NCBI GenBank assembly: GCA_963921195.1
Contig: OY992540.1
Coordinates: 45,159,890 to 45,223,889 of the forward strand
From: Pegoplata infirma
Taxonomy: Eukaryota; Arthropoda; Insecta; Diptera; Anthomyiidae
DNA: 64,000 nt
Direction: 5' to 3'
Below the pieces are notes generated by a model, which worked only from the letters and a program-made list of their open reading frames with translations, had not been told where the DNA came from and searched no databases. Every line of letters begins with the position of its first letter. Positions within the stretch are counted from its first letter, which is position 1. The translations under genes were made by a program, and so were the position numbers. This document shows positions 1-11,216 of the stretch, piece after piece.

Positions 1-405
1 AAGTTTAAAAAGCATTGGTGGTAACTTAGCAATGATTTTCAAACTTGTTTAGTTTTAAAGCAATACTTTTTAAACTTGTTTAGTTTTAATAGCATTGGTA
101 ACTTGAAAATTACACTCGAAAAAAATTTTACACTCAAAAAAAATTTTACACTAAAAAAAAAATTTATTTTTTTTACAAAAATGTCAATATTTTGTGTACG
201 TACGTATGTGCATTCACTCAGAAATATTTTTACAGTAAAAAAACACTCGAGAAAAGTTTTACACTAAAAAAAAAAATTGTATTTTTTTTCTTTTTTTAAA
301 TGTTAATTTTTTTCACGTTAAAAATGTACTATCCTTTAAAAAAGGCATTGTGGAGGGTATTTATAGATTCGGCAAAGTCGAATTTAACTTTTCTGTTTGT
401 TTTAT
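1..405 (+). mobile_element. HINE/mini-me (DINE-1-like) element, 3' part, subfamily 2
   Basis: Non-autonomous rolling-circle-type repeat cut by the window start. It contains a run of 'ttttacactcaaaaaaa'-like units (about 110-280), then 'gtggagggtat' and the stem-loop 'attcggcaaagtcgaat' (about 350-385), then the end near 'ctgtttg'. The same order, inverted, is seen at 52150-53002 and 20423-21908. No protein is encoded; the open frame at 76-267 lies in the minisatellite. Confidence 0.7.
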
Positions 406-1005
406 TTGTTTTTTCGGCATTTAGTTTTTCTTGAGTAAAACATATGAGAATTGCGAAGGAGGCTACACAAGAAATTTCTTATATTTTCATTAAAAATTAG
501 TTAAAAAATACTTTTTTTTTCGATTTTTAATTATTTTCACAAGTATTTAAAAACAAATAGAAAAAAAAGTTTGGATATTGTAGATTTGATGCTAAAGTAC
601 CTGTTAAAATAAGAAGAACTTAATTTTTCATAATTGGCAGCTTTCTATAGACATTTTAGATGCCAGATTTAAAGAAAAATACCAAAAAATATGGTAAAAT
701 TACAAAAAAAAAAAAAAAAATGGTAAAAATACAAAAAAAAAACTAGAACAATCAAAAATGGTGTAAAAATAAAATTTTTTGCTTAAGCATTTTGAAAAAT
801 TTTTGTTTTCATGACTTTTCAAAAAAATTTTTGCATGAAATGTTTTATTTATAAAAAATGATTTTTAACAAAATTTTTTACTCCAAAACTCAAAAAAAAA
901 TCTGAACTTAGAAAATTTTTGCGTGTCCTATTATTGCATAATTACATTTTTTTGTAAAACAACATAAATTCTCCCAATAAAATAAGTTTTGTAAAATTAC
1001 CTTGG
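406..1005. other. AT-rich sequence, no gene seen
   Basis: Poly-A/T runs and simple AT-rich sequence. A run of A at 700-720 and 'ggtaaaaatacaaaaaaa' duplications are the only structure. No recognisable repeat boundaries. Confidence 0.5.
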
Positions 1006-1009
1006 AATT

Positions 1010-1092
1010 TGCTGTGGCTTAGTGGTTAGCGCGTTGGACTCACAACAACAACACAAAAAACATATTGTTGTAGTCCAATGGACTATCGTATG
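1010..1092 (+). other. tRNA-like A-box followed by a hairpin (SINE-head-like)
   Basis: The sequence 'tggcttagtggttagcg' fits a Pol III A-box/D-arm. It is followed by a hairpin with 'ttggact..caacaa' pairing to 'ttgttgtagtccaa'. No convincing B-box follows at tRNA spacing, so this is not a functional tRNA. Best read as a tRNA-derived retroposon head or chance resemblance. Confidence 0.35.
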
Positions 1093-1500
1093 TAAAATTG
1101 TTTTAAATATTTTTGTTGGTTATTGACAATCGTTGCCTTATTAGTATGGTACAATTTCTTCGTCTTCTAATTCTCATTGTGAATAGAGACGAATATGTAT
1201 TAATATTCTAGTTTGTGCACAAACGATTTGTCATTAGACTCGATTGCTACTTTGTAGTAAATCGTTTCTATTTTTGCTAAATAATCTTGACAATGGAATC
1301 TTGACAAATTCCGAAACACGTGTCGATTAAGTCTTGCAAAAATGACCAACATAAATAAATTTAAAACAAAAAAAAAATAATTTTCTTTAAAATTATGCTA
1401 TGAGAATATCATGGTTTTAATTAGTAAAGAAAATAATGACCTCGAGCCAGAATAAACATCCTCAAAATATAATATTTTAAAGGTCGAATAAAACAATTTT
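1093..1500. other. No gene seen
   Basis: Apart from the stem-loop above, AT-rich sequence with no repeat boundary that I recognise. Confidence 0.4.
1283..1335 (+). other. Stem-loop plus GAAAC...GTCGA motif
   Basis: GGAAT-loop-ATTCC is followed directly by GAAAC and then GTGTCGA. A similar arrangement with compensating stem bases (GGAAG-loop-CTTCC, GAAAC, AGTCGAC) occurs near 9682-9720. The upstream core (ttgacaa) is a poor match to the CTGATGA of hammerhead ribozymes. Functional status unknown. Confidence 0.3.
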
Positions 1501-1534
1501 TATTTTTTAATAAAAAATAATCAGAATTTGAGTA

Positions 1535-1945
1535 AAATTACAAAGCAAACTCTAGTTTTCGTTTTATTAAATATACAACAAATTTTGTAAAAAGACAAAA
1601 ATATTAGTAAAATAGAATTACAATACCTTTTACTTGTAATTTTACAACCTTTTTTTTTTTGAGTGTATAACTCAAACTTGTTATCTAGCAGAGTTTCTGT
1701 GACTAGTCTGAAATTAACAAATCATGTGTCTTGAAATCTTTCCGCTGATTGCAAGGTAAAAAAATTAAATTTCAAGTTTTTGGTCTAACTTAACAACTCA
1801 TTGCATTCGAACAAAAAATTTTGTAAAATTACTAGTAAAAGGTCTTGTAATTCTATTTTACTAATATTTTTGTCTTTTTACAATAATTCTAGTGTTTTCA
1901 ATAAAACGAAAACTACAGTTTGCTTTGTAACTTTACTATTATATG
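1535..1945. repeat. Inverted repeat, MITE-like
   Basis: Arms at about 1535-1650 and 1812-1945 are reverse complements (for example 'aaaaatattagtaaaatag' against 'ctattttactaatattttt'). A copy of the 'tttttttgagtg|ta' MITE end sits in the loop at about 1650-1670. No coding potential. Confidence 0.55.
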
Positions 1946-2007
1946 TTGGTAAATTCATTTTCCAAATTTTTTAGGTAAATTTACAAAAAAAATTAATTAT
2001 TTAACAA

Positions 2008-2254
2008 CACAGAGAAAAATAAATTTCCAACTGAATTTTTTAGTTGTATCAACTCAAAATTCGGTTCCTGCTACTAAACTTTGTTGTGGCAGACAAATTT
2101 TTTAGTTGTTTTAATTAAAAGACAGTTGTATTGACAAAATTTAGTTGTTACTACCGATATTTAGTTTTTACATTAATAATACAAATGCATCAACCGAGTT
2201 TTTGTTGCAACAACTGAATTTTGGTTGGAAAATAGAAAATTAGTTTTTTGTGTG
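2008..2254. mobile_element. Small MITE with CACAGA...TTTGTGTG ends (copy 1)
   Basis: About 250 bp starting 'cacagagaaaaataaattt' and ending 'ttttttgtgtg', with internal 'caactgaattt' and 'actaccgatatt' blocks. A second copy with the same block order lies at 60859-61106. Target-site duplication not clear. Confidence 0.6.
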
Positions 2255-2399
2255 AAATTAAAAATATATATAATATAAAGGTTTTATACGCTAGAAAACT
2301 GTAACTGTATAACAAAATTTTATTTGACGTTATTTAATCTTTCTACCAAAAAATGTTTTATTACAAAAAAAATGTTGTCAAGATTTTTAAATCGTTTTT

Positions 2400-3240
2400 G
2401 TTAAAAAAAATTTTAAAAATAATTTTTCCACCATTTTTTGGTAATGGTGTTTTTATTATTTGGTAATTTTACCAAATTTTTTTGGACATTTTTACAAACC
2501 AAATACCAAGTAGATATACCAAATTTTTTGTAAATTAACAAAACAAAATTGTATGCTTACAGAAAAAAGTTATTTACAAAAATGAAGTAGAAAATAAAAA
2601 AAATAATATTGTAAATTTACAAATTATTTGGTAAAACTACTGTTTTAACAGCAAAAAATTTGAAAAAATTTTATATTTGCAATATAAATTGTAAATTTAC
2701 CACTTTTTATTGTAAATATACAAGTTTTTGCCTTAAAAAACAGTAGTTTAACCAAACAATTTGTAAATTTACAATTTTATTTTTTGATTTTCTACTTTAT
2801 TTTGTAAATTTACAATTTTTTTTGTAAGTCAACAATTTGTTTTGTAAATTTAATTTTTTTTTTTTTTTGCAAATTTACAATTTTTATTGTAAATATACGA
2901 GATTTTCTACTAATTTAACGGTAAAATAATTAAAAAAAGATTAGTATATTTATAATAAAAATTGTAAATTTACCATATTAAATTGTAAATATACCATTTC
3001 TAGCCGTAAAACAGAAGTTTAACCAAATAATTTGCAAATTTACAACTTTTTTTATTTTCCACTTTATTTTTGTAAAATAACAATTTTTTTCTATAATTTT
3101 ACAATTTTGTTGTGTACATTTTCATATTTGTTGTGGAAATTTACCAAATGTTTTTTAGATTTACAAAAAAATCTTGCGGTTGGAAGTTAATTTTTTACAA
3201 ACAAAAATTGTAAATTTACATTTTTCCCCATAATTTTTTT
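2400..3240. repeat. Cluster of TTGTAAATTTACAA dyads
   Basis: About 0.8 kb in which short palindromes of the form 'ttgtaaatttacaa' and 'tggtaattttacca' recur many times in both orientations, spaced by AT-rich sequence. Possibly the interior of a large MITE; ends not defined. Similar motifs recur at 11217-11720. Confidence 0.5.
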
Positions 3241-4124
3241 TGACAAATCAATTTACGGTAATTTCCCGTAACATTACGGGAATGTCTGCTAGTACATATT
3301 TGTAAAATGATTTTCCAGTTATCGGTTTGTTTCACAAAATTGTTTCGACTTTAAATTTAATTTTCATCTTTAACATTACCATCACGTTTAGTTAGTATGT
3401 TGTTAGCATGAAAAATTTCATTTTATATAATTCGATTCAATGTGAAACACATACACATAAACATTATTTAAATTTATAAACGTGTTATTGAACGTTAGTA
3501 AAACTATATTTATGATTCACTCTATGTATTATGTAAATTTTAGTTTATTTTTTTTGTTATAACTTTTTATATGTGATATATTATTGGTAATAAAAATAAA
3601 ATCTATGAACTTCCATTATAGTAAAATAAAATAATTCTATATAAAACTATCTGCATAAAAACTACACATACAATATTTTTATGAATTTATGTAAATTATG
3701 TTTTTTTTTATGTTTTAGTAGTTGGGGAATATTTACTGACATATATTTTATGCACGAACAAATAAACAAAAAATGTTGGACTATAGCAAAAAAAAAAACT
3801 GGAGGTTAAAATATATTAGAAAAGGGGGGAGTTAAGCATACACGAGGTTTAAAAATATTAAAATATGTATTTTAATAAGAATGTCTGTCCAAACAGTAGA
3901 AAAGTCTGCTTAAAGAACGCTGAAAAAGAGCCGAATGAAAAATCCTTTGAATTCAGCAAAAGTGGTGTACTGATGTTTTTAAAGAGAAGCTCAGAAAGCA
4001 CAATTAAAATTCAGAAAAGCTAAATTATAAATCAATCTGCTGATTTCTGCCGCAGATTGTTGATATTTTTAATGATTCGATGACAGGTTGTATCGAAAAC
4101 TTTACCCAAATATCAGACGTTCTA
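3241..4124. other. No gene seen
   Basis: AT-rich sequence without clear open frames or repeat boundaries. Confidence 0.45.
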
Positions 4125-5438
4125 CACTCATACAAATTTGTTAGTATTCCTTACAAAAAAGTCTGTTACCATTACTAATAAAGTTTTCAATTTGTGCCCG
4201 ATAACTTTTTCAGTTACCATTACAAACTTTGGTTTTCAAAAATTAGTAATCTTAAAAAAAAAACTAAAAAAATTAGTATTACTAAATTTTTTTGTAAAAA
4301 AATTGTAAATTGTGTATTTTAAATTTTTGGTCTTTTTTTACTATATGTAAACTGCGTATTGCGCTTGTTGTCGCCATTACTATTTCAATGCAAGTCAGAT
4401 TTTGTTTGAATTTTTGATCTGAAATATGTAAGAGAAAATATTGAATACATTTTTTTTAATACAAAATATAAATTACATACCACATAAATTTATGCTTTGA
4501 AAATTGTGTTGAATAAATTGACATGTTGATCAAATTGGTGTTCTAGAATAAAAAAATACATTATGTTGAAATTATTTAAATGGAACACATAAATATACAG
4601 TTGTTACCTGCTTTCATCATTTTCTATTTTGTTTTATTTATTGTCCTAAAAAAAGAGTTAATTTTAAACAAAAAATACTTTAACATTTGGTTACCTGTAT
4701 TTTGTGTTGTAATATTTTTTTGTTTGTACATTTTTTTATTACTTCCGCTCCGCGACGTTGTCAATTGAAATGCTATTTTCCAACTGAATAATAGAAAGAA
4801 AGGCATGAAGAAAAGTACACAAAATTACCAATACTATTCTGAGTATTAAGAAATCAACCCTTTGTGTACACTGTACACAAGAAAAAAAAAATTCGCAGAT
4901 AGCGTAAAACAAAAAAGGACCGCAAGTGGAGAAGAAAGAAAAAAGAATTGAAAAAGGTCGGTGTTTTTTTGAATTTTGCATATCTTCTCTTTACTGCATT
5001 TTGTTCCCTTTTTAATATACTTTTTTATTTGAAAGAAAACAAAGTAGTTACAATGAAGCAGACAAATAAGTGTAATTCAATATTGAAAATAATAAACATA
5101 TTCATACTCATCAAAGCGCAGTTTTACCATTAAAATAAAAAAATAACTAACTGTATATTTTTTTTAAATGCTCTTTTTAATTTCCAAATATTTTAATAAC
5201 ATTTTCTTTTTGTATTTCATTAGTGCATTACTTTTCTAGAAAAGAAAACCGAAAAGTTAATACGAAATTTTTAAGAAATCAACTGAAAAAATTATTAAAA
5301 AATCAGTAAAAAGTTAATAGTTTGTTTACTAAAACGAATTACAAAAAAATATTTTTTTAGTACAATTTAGTAAAAAAGTTGTAAATTTGGGATACAAACA
5401 ATTTTACAAACTTTTTTACTAACGTATTTTTTTGAGTG
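4125..5438. mobile_element. TA-flanked MITE, CACTCA family (1.3 kb)
   Basis: Begins 'cactcatacaaatttgttag' after TA (4123-4124) and ends 'ttttttgagtg' before TA (5439-5440). Terminal inverted repeats resemble the other CACTCAAAAAA elements in this window (8265, 10230, 14275, 19156, 56171). The TA duplication is typical of Tc1/mariner-mobilised MITEs. The interior shows no recognised product; small opposing frames at 4580-4981 look like chance. Confidence 0.65.
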
Positions 5439-6060
5439 TAAAAATGAGCAGACGGTGGAGGGAATATTCCTGAAGATTTTTCTGTGGTTGCTCTGCATAG
5501 TGAACCTGACCCGCAAGATAAATGCAATCCATACTATGATTTTTTTTCTTTCGCGAAAGCTCCCTTTAGTTTTATTATTCCCTACATCTCTGAGTTTTGC
5601 AACATACATTATTTTTACGTACATATTTTTTTTATATGTATTTATTTCATTTTTGGGGGTTGGCTCATATATAACAAGCATAAATTTAATGATAGTTTGT
5701 TCAGTGTAATGGAAGTGATAACAGCAACATAATGTTGATGCACATTGCAAACTCTATAGCACTTCCAAAGTAGAAAACGAGTATGTTGTAGTTTAGAATA
5801 TTTTTTTTACAAAATAATATACAAAAAAAGGTAGTGTTCTTAAAACGTTCAAATGTGGAAACATAAACGGTTCAACAGAAATCTTTACAGACAGAAAGTG
5901 GCAATGACGATAGCACTGTTTGACATAATTATGGTGATCGAGTGTATTTTAAATGAGACCAAAAAAGTTAAGTATACTGAAAATAGCAGAGCCCACGAGA
6001 ATCAAGCCTCTCGAGGAGCTCGACAGCTCGAAGAACTCGTCATCACGAAAAAAAATAGAA
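5439..6060. other. No gene seen
   Basis: Overlapping short open frames on both strands (5367-5750, 5455-5732) have no recognisable domain and AT-driven composition. The short frame at 5853-6071 is also unrecognised. Confidence 0.4.
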
Positions 6061-6545
6061 AAAAAAATTGAGTAAATTTTTGAAACTATTGAGTAAAAAA
6101 ATACTCAATTTCGCACCAGTAAACGATTTAATAGTATTGAGTAAATTTTTAATAAAAAATTATTTAAAAATTAATTGACACAATTAAATCTTTACTAAAA
6201 TTTATGTTATTTTTTAAGTAAATTTTTAATTGTGTCAAGTAAAAATTTACTCAAAATTTATTAATTTATTTTTTTTTTTTTTTAATTTAATTTAAAAAAG
6301 TTTCACATTTTTTTCATAAAAAAAATGATTTTTAAACTTTACCAAATATATTCAACAAATAAGAAAATTTAAAAAGATGAATTCAAACTACCATATACAA
6401 AAAACTATAAACTAAATGAGAATTCAAAACACCAATATGTGTTAAATTATATACTCAATTTTTGAGTGACTTTTTAATTGCGTCAATTAAAAAATTACTC
6501 AAATTTTTTTAAAAATTTCAACAAGTGATCACTCAAATTGTTTTT
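6061..6545. repeat. Palindrome-rich MITE-like stretch
   Basis: Several inverted pairs: 'aattaattgacacaatt' against 'aatttttaattgtgtcaa', and repeated 'gagtaaattttt'/'aaaaatttactc'. Element boundaries are uncertain. Confidence 0.4.
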
Positions 6546-6571
6546 CTATTAAAATTTCAAATAAAGACAAC

Positions 6572-6836
6572 ACTAGTGGTCACAAATCTGGTCTAAAAAA
6601 TTTTCCATCAAATTAGATTTTCGTTCAAATTAAGGTCAAAGTTCAAAAAAATCGCCGTTTTAGGAATTTTTGACAACTCGTAGCGCATGAACACAATTGC
6701 TCTCCTGGTCACAAATTAATTCACTATGAGATGCCAAAAAAGGCCAAAACGACGATTTTTAATTTTTACCTTAATTTTCTTAAAAGCCTGATGTGATGGA
6801 AAAGTTTGGATAACGGATTTTTGACCACCAGTACTA
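6572..6836. mobile_element. Small foldback/MITE, 265 bp
   Basis: Arms 6572-6665 and 6745-6836 are imperfect reverse complements: 'gtggtcacaaatctggtc', 'ttttccatcaaatt' and 'aaattaaggt' all recur inverted, with an 'aaaatcg(c/t)cgtttt' block next to the loop. No coding capacity. Confidence 0.6.
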
Positions 6837-8099
6837 TTGTACCCATGTGTTAAACGTCCCAGTCGAATTTTCGATGTTTAGTAGTGTAATTGTTTAAGGT
6901 CCTGAGGAAATCTTCTTGTAGCATATTCCAAATTTTGTCCGGACCCTTTACTTACTGAAAAGGTTATACACTAAAACCCCTACGTAAGTAAAAACACAAA
7001 ATTTCTTTTACTTTTTATAGAAAAAGATCTAAAAATCTAATAAAAATAGTTTTTGCTGAAAGAAAGTTAAAAAATACAAATTTTATACAAGAAATATCTG
7101 AAATAAAAAGACCATAAATTTAACAAATATGCATACATATATTCTTTTACTACATTTACATTATATATTGCATTGTTTATAAATGTATTTGTACTCCTTT
7201 GTTAGTCTAAATGTATTTAAATACATATTTTCTACATTTATGTATTAACATTCAAGCATACGTATGTGACTTTAGAGTAAGCTGATTAACCAGATTCATG
7301 TTATGTTATTTCTTATTAGGGAACATTAAAATGGCCTCGAACTGGCCTTGCACTTTTTAACGGTCGAAAATATAACAAATTTTAATTATCAACTCTCATA
7401 TATAACTCTCAGTACGAGATGTTTTGTCTTCTATTAGAAGAAAAAATCAAATCTGCATTTAGCATTTGCCGACGGCAAGCATGCAGAAATCAACGAACTT
7501 GCTTTTAATTGTATTTTTTTCGTTCTCACTAGGTTGCAATAAACGGAAATGTGGATATTTGATATTTGTACACAGGATTTGTAAGAGGATTACCTAAATT
7601 TCTTAAAAATTCTGATAATGGGGAAATTGCAGAATCTCCGAAACGATCGTCACTTCATTTCTTAAAACTACCAATTTTTTAAAGCAGAAACTTGATGAGT
7701 ATTAAATGGGAGAATATTCTAATAAAGAAAGTAAAGTTAGCATAAGTACTTTTCATGTTAATTCATAATTGGGATCATGAAAATGGCCTCAAACTGCAAT
7801 AAACTCTATTTGATTATTAATAAATATTTCGAATTAAAATAATTGAAAATTTGTCATATACAATATTTTCCGACCACTCTAATGCGTATGTACATTAGAG
7901 TGTCACTTTTTTTTATCAACTTTTGAATCCCCAGTCTCTTGGTATATTTTTGTTCCACTACTCATTAAACTTATTCGATACAAATTTGAAGACAATCGGA
8001 TAAAATTAAACAGTTTTGGGTTTTTAAAAATTCAAAAATGAACTAAAATTTTCTAGTAATTCATTACTAGTTCAATTTTGATTCGCTGAACTTCAGTAT
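6837..8099. other. No gene seen
   Basis: AT-rich sequence; a 'atggcctc.aactg' phrase occurs at 7330 and 7785, but I cannot define an element around it. Confidence 0.4.
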
Positions 8100-8264
8100 T
8101 AAAAATGCCTGCTAGTTTTGTACTCTAGTTCAAAAATATAAATCTTGATAATGTTTTGCTGAAGATTTGGGTGTACTTGCAAAGTTTAAAAAAAAAAAAA
8201 AATATTATTGCCATTCCATGCACAACGGATTGAAATATCGGTCGAGGACCACAATAAGTTTATA

Positions 8265-8872
8265 CAATCAAAAAAATAAAACTGTAAAGTTAACAAAATT
8301 TTTTTTGTTAACTCGAGTTTACTGGCTTTTTAGCAAATTTTTAGTTAAAATCAGCGTTTTAACTACTTTTTTTAGTTAAGTTCAATTTACGAAAATACTA
8401 GTTTTGTACAAATTTTGAATTAATTTTTTTTTTGTTGACTTTAAAACTGAGTTTACGAATTTTTACTAATTAATTTGCTGATTTTTTGTAACATTTTTGT
8501 CAAGTGAAAAATTTTAAACATTTCTAGTGTAGCCTCCTATGCAAATCTCAGAAGTCCTATTTAAGCTGAACTTAATGCTGTGAAAAAAATAAGAAAAAAA
8601 GTGAAGTGTTTGTGTTTAAAACCAATATTTAACAAACTTAAAATTTTTTACAAAAAGTATAGCTGAATTCAACTAATAAAAAATGTTACGAAATTTTCAG
8701 CTGAATTTTTAGTTAAAATTACGTTTTTTTTTGCTACATTCATTCTACGAAAAGTTAACTAAATATTTTTTGTTAAATTAATTAGAAATTTAGTAGGTTC
8801 AAAATCAGGTGTTTTTTTAGTTAAATTTAACTAAATTTTTTGCTAACTTTACAATTTTTTTTTTTTTGAGTG
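8265..8872. mobile_element. TA-type MITE inserted in family B copy 1
   Basis: Starts 'caatcaaaaaaataaaac' after TA and ends 'tttttttgagtg' before CA (a likely mutated TA). It is the inverted relative of the element at 56171-57395, sharing 'ctgtaaagttaacaaaa' and 'aaattgaacttaactaaa'. It lacks the HINE found inside that relative and so shows the empty site. Confidence 0.65.
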
Positions 8873-9303
8873 CATACTTTTGATCCGTTTTTAAGACAAT
8901 CCAGCTACAAGTCTTTTGCATTTTGGAGAGTAAAAATGATTCGGCACAGAAGAATTTAACACTCCCACTTTTTTTGTACATTTGTTAAACAAATGGAACA
9001 TTTTTATGTTAGAATTTTAGACTTGGTGAAAAAGTAGTAAAAAAATTTAATAGAAAAATTTTTTGATGAAAAATAAAATTTTAATGCAAAACAAATTTTT
9101 GTGAAAAAAAAAAAATTTATAAAAAAAATTTTTTGATGAATTAAAAAAATTTTGGTGAAAAAAAGAAAATTCATGAAAAAAAAAATTTTGATGAAAAAAA
9201 AATATGGAAAAAAAATTGCAGCTATGGGAAAATCTACTAAAGAGTAAGAAATTACAACTGTGTTAGAAAAAGTAAAAAATATTATGTATTAAATCGTGCT
9301 AAA

Positions 9304-9595
9304 CGATAACATATTGCTCATTTACTTGTATAGTGTCATAACACAAAATATTTGGTTTTGCAGAAAACGCGTTTAAAGTTCACAATTTAAACTGGGTTTC
9401 CATTGAAAAAGGCCGGTATATAGAAAATGTAATAATGGCATGTTATCTTCTCAAGTGGTGTATTTGAAAGATATTAATACAAATTTTTGACACAGCATAA
9501 AGGATGATATAACGAATAATTCTATATCATTAACTCAAAAATCAAGTTTTTTGAGTTATGACACTATACAAGTAAATGAGCGATATGGTAATGAA
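9304..9595. mobile_element. Small inverted-repeat element, about 290 bp
   Basis: Left end 'gctcatttacttgtatagtg' (9316-) is the reverse complement of the right end 'cactatacaagtaaatgagc' (about 9562-9581). Arms are about 38 bp. No coding capacity. Confidence 0.6.
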
Positions 9596-9659
9596 ATGTA
9601 ATATGATTCCCGTCATCTTTTCTACCAAAATGCACGTTTAAATAGTTGATTTTAATCTG

Positions 9660-9725
9660 ACACAGTGACAATCGAAGAGTGCTGATGAAGGAAGGGTGGC
9701 TTCTTCCGAAACAGTCGACATCTCC
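9660..9725 (+). other. Hammerhead-core-like motif
   Basis: CTGATGA (9682-9688), then a GGAAG/CTTCC stem-loop, then GAAAC (9708-9712) and AGTCGAC. The order CUGAUGA-stem II-GAAA is the conserved core of hammerhead ribozymes. I could not place a convincing stem III with an NUH cleavage site upstream, so this is a candidate only. Confidence 0.25.
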
Positions 9726-10029
9726 ACTTAGCCTGTACTTTCAATTAATGCTTTCAGGTTTTTTTCATTGTACATCAAAAATTATTATTTCTCAAAAATA
9801 ATTAAAATGTACTCAAACCGAAATAAATAAAAACTTTAGTGTGAAAAAAAAAAAATATAAAAAAAGTTTTTGATAAAAAAAAATTTGACGAAAAAAAACT
9901 TTTTGAAGAAAAATATTTGTTAAAAAATTTATAAAAAAAATTTGATGAAAAAAAAATGGATGATAAAAAAAACCTTGATGAAACAAAAAAATTTATGAAA
10001 AAAATTTAATAAAAAAAATTTATAAAAAA

Positions 10030-10190
10030 ATAAAATTTGTTGTTAAATAATTATGTTACGTTTTATTCACCATCTGGTGGAAAACGCTTTTATTCACCAG
10101 CAGGTAAGTTATTATCCAAGTTGCAAATCGAAGTTGCAAATCGGAAGGTGGCGAGTTTGATGCTGGGTGGCGCCGTGTGTTTTTTTTATT
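10030..10190 (+). other. Short open frame over the YSPxGE palindromes (family B)
   Basis: The frame starting at 10037 reads NNYVTFYSPSGG then RFYSPAGKLLSKLQ. Related frames lie at 16014, 17214 and 61563, and a copy with a stop near 15450. The peptide comes from the two 'tattcacca..tggtga' palindromes and the 'ttatccaagttacaaa' block. One copy has an in-frame stop and replacement changes are common, so I do not call it a gene. Confidence 0.3.
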
Positions 10191-10229
10191 TTTATTTATT
10201 CTCGTCTTTTTTATTAAAATTGACAAGTA

Positions 10230-11111
10230 CACTCAAAAAAATACGTTAGTAGATTTACTAATTTTTTTTTGCTAAGGCTAGTTAGCTAACTTTTAGCAAA
10301 TTTTTAGTTGAGATTGGCTGCTAGCAAAAAATTCTTGTAAACTTCATTTAGCACATTAGCAATTTTAAACAAACTTTGTACTAATTTCTTTTGCTAAATT
10401 TGAAATTGAGTTGACAACATTTTTACAAGATTTTTTGCTAATATTAGCAAAATAAATGGTAAATTTTTTTTTATTTTCAGAAAACTTAAAATGGCGCTAT
10501 ATCGGAAACTAAGCCAGATAGAGCAAAATGGAGGCCATTTTTGGCTCTTAGAATCTCCATAGTATTGCCGGTCCTCTTCACATGTGTGGACCCTAATGGG
10601 CCCTAACTTTGGATCCAAAAAAGTTAGCATTCCCGAAAATTTTAAAATGCTCATATCTCGGTAAATATTGCCGACACAACAAAAAGTCCAAAAGCATTTT
10701 TGTAGTTCTCAACACGTAGAACAAGATAGTCAAAAGCTCTCCGAGTAATATTTTTGAAGTTATCGAGTTTTGTAATTCTCAAGACCCCAGTGGTCCCCTA
10801 TAATCACGTATCTCAAAAACTAAGCAAGGTAGAACGAAACGGACACAAATTTTGGATCAAAAACTATGACGATTGTAAAGGAACCTAACTAGGTCTAGGC
10901 CCATCGGGGTCTGGACCTATCGGGTCCGAACCCAATGGGGTTCTCAGATGTGTATGAACTAAGTTCAAAAAAAAAAAAAAATTAGTTAACTAATTATTGG
11001 CAAAACATTTTTGCTAACTTTAGCAAACAAATTGTGGGTTCAAAATCAGCAAATTTTCTTGTAGGTTTACAAGCTTTTTTTGCTAACATTACATTTTTTT
11101 TTTTTTGAGTG
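10230..11111. mobile_element. TA-flanked MITE, CACTCAAAAAA family (882 bp)
   Basis: Begins 'cactcaaaaaaatacg' after TA (10228-10229) and ends 'tttttttttgagtg' before TA (11112-11113). The outer parts are AT-rich; the centre (10480-10960) is GC-richer and has phrases such as 'atatctcggtaaat' and 'gtatctcaaaaactaagc'. No protein recognised. Confidence 0.7.
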
Positions 11112-11112
11112 T

Positions 11113-11216
11113 AATTAATTTATTCAATTTACACATTTAAAGTAAAATTACCCAATTTTAGTAGAAGTCTAATTTCCTACTATAAATTGGGTAAATTTCA
11201 ACAAATTTTGATTAGA
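11113..11216. repeat. Isolated end of the CACTCT element family with hairpin
   Basis: Holds a hairpin ('acccaatttta..tag' pairing with 'cta.tataaattgggt', about 11148-11200) and then 'gattagagtg|ta'. The end of the 43342-46364 element has the same design: hairpin, 'gggtaaa(a/t)ttcaacaaa', then 'agagtg|ta'. Confidence 0.5.

Larger units (their letters stand above)
8100..10225 (+). mobile_element. HINE-like family B, copy 1 (interrupted)
   Basis: Starts with 'cctgctagttttgtactct' and 'ataatgttttgctgaa', then 'ccattccatgca' and 'atatcggtcgaggacc', a subterminal 'attttggagagta', a degenerate 'attcggcacagaagaat' stem-loop (about 8916-8985), a run of '(g)atgaaaaaaaa(t)' units (9050-9220, 9840-10040), and the paired 'ttcaccat/ag..ggtg' palindromes at 10067-10120. 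The same order is seen at 60560-61850 and 14165-17460. A CACTCAAAAAA MITE (8265-8872) and a small inverted repeat (9304-9595) interrupt it. Assignment to the mini-me/HINE group is by resemblance. Confidence 0.55.

Noticed and set aside
4580..5133. Group of short frames on both strands
   Set aside because: Overlapping opposing frames inside a TA-flanked MITE, AT-driven, no domain.
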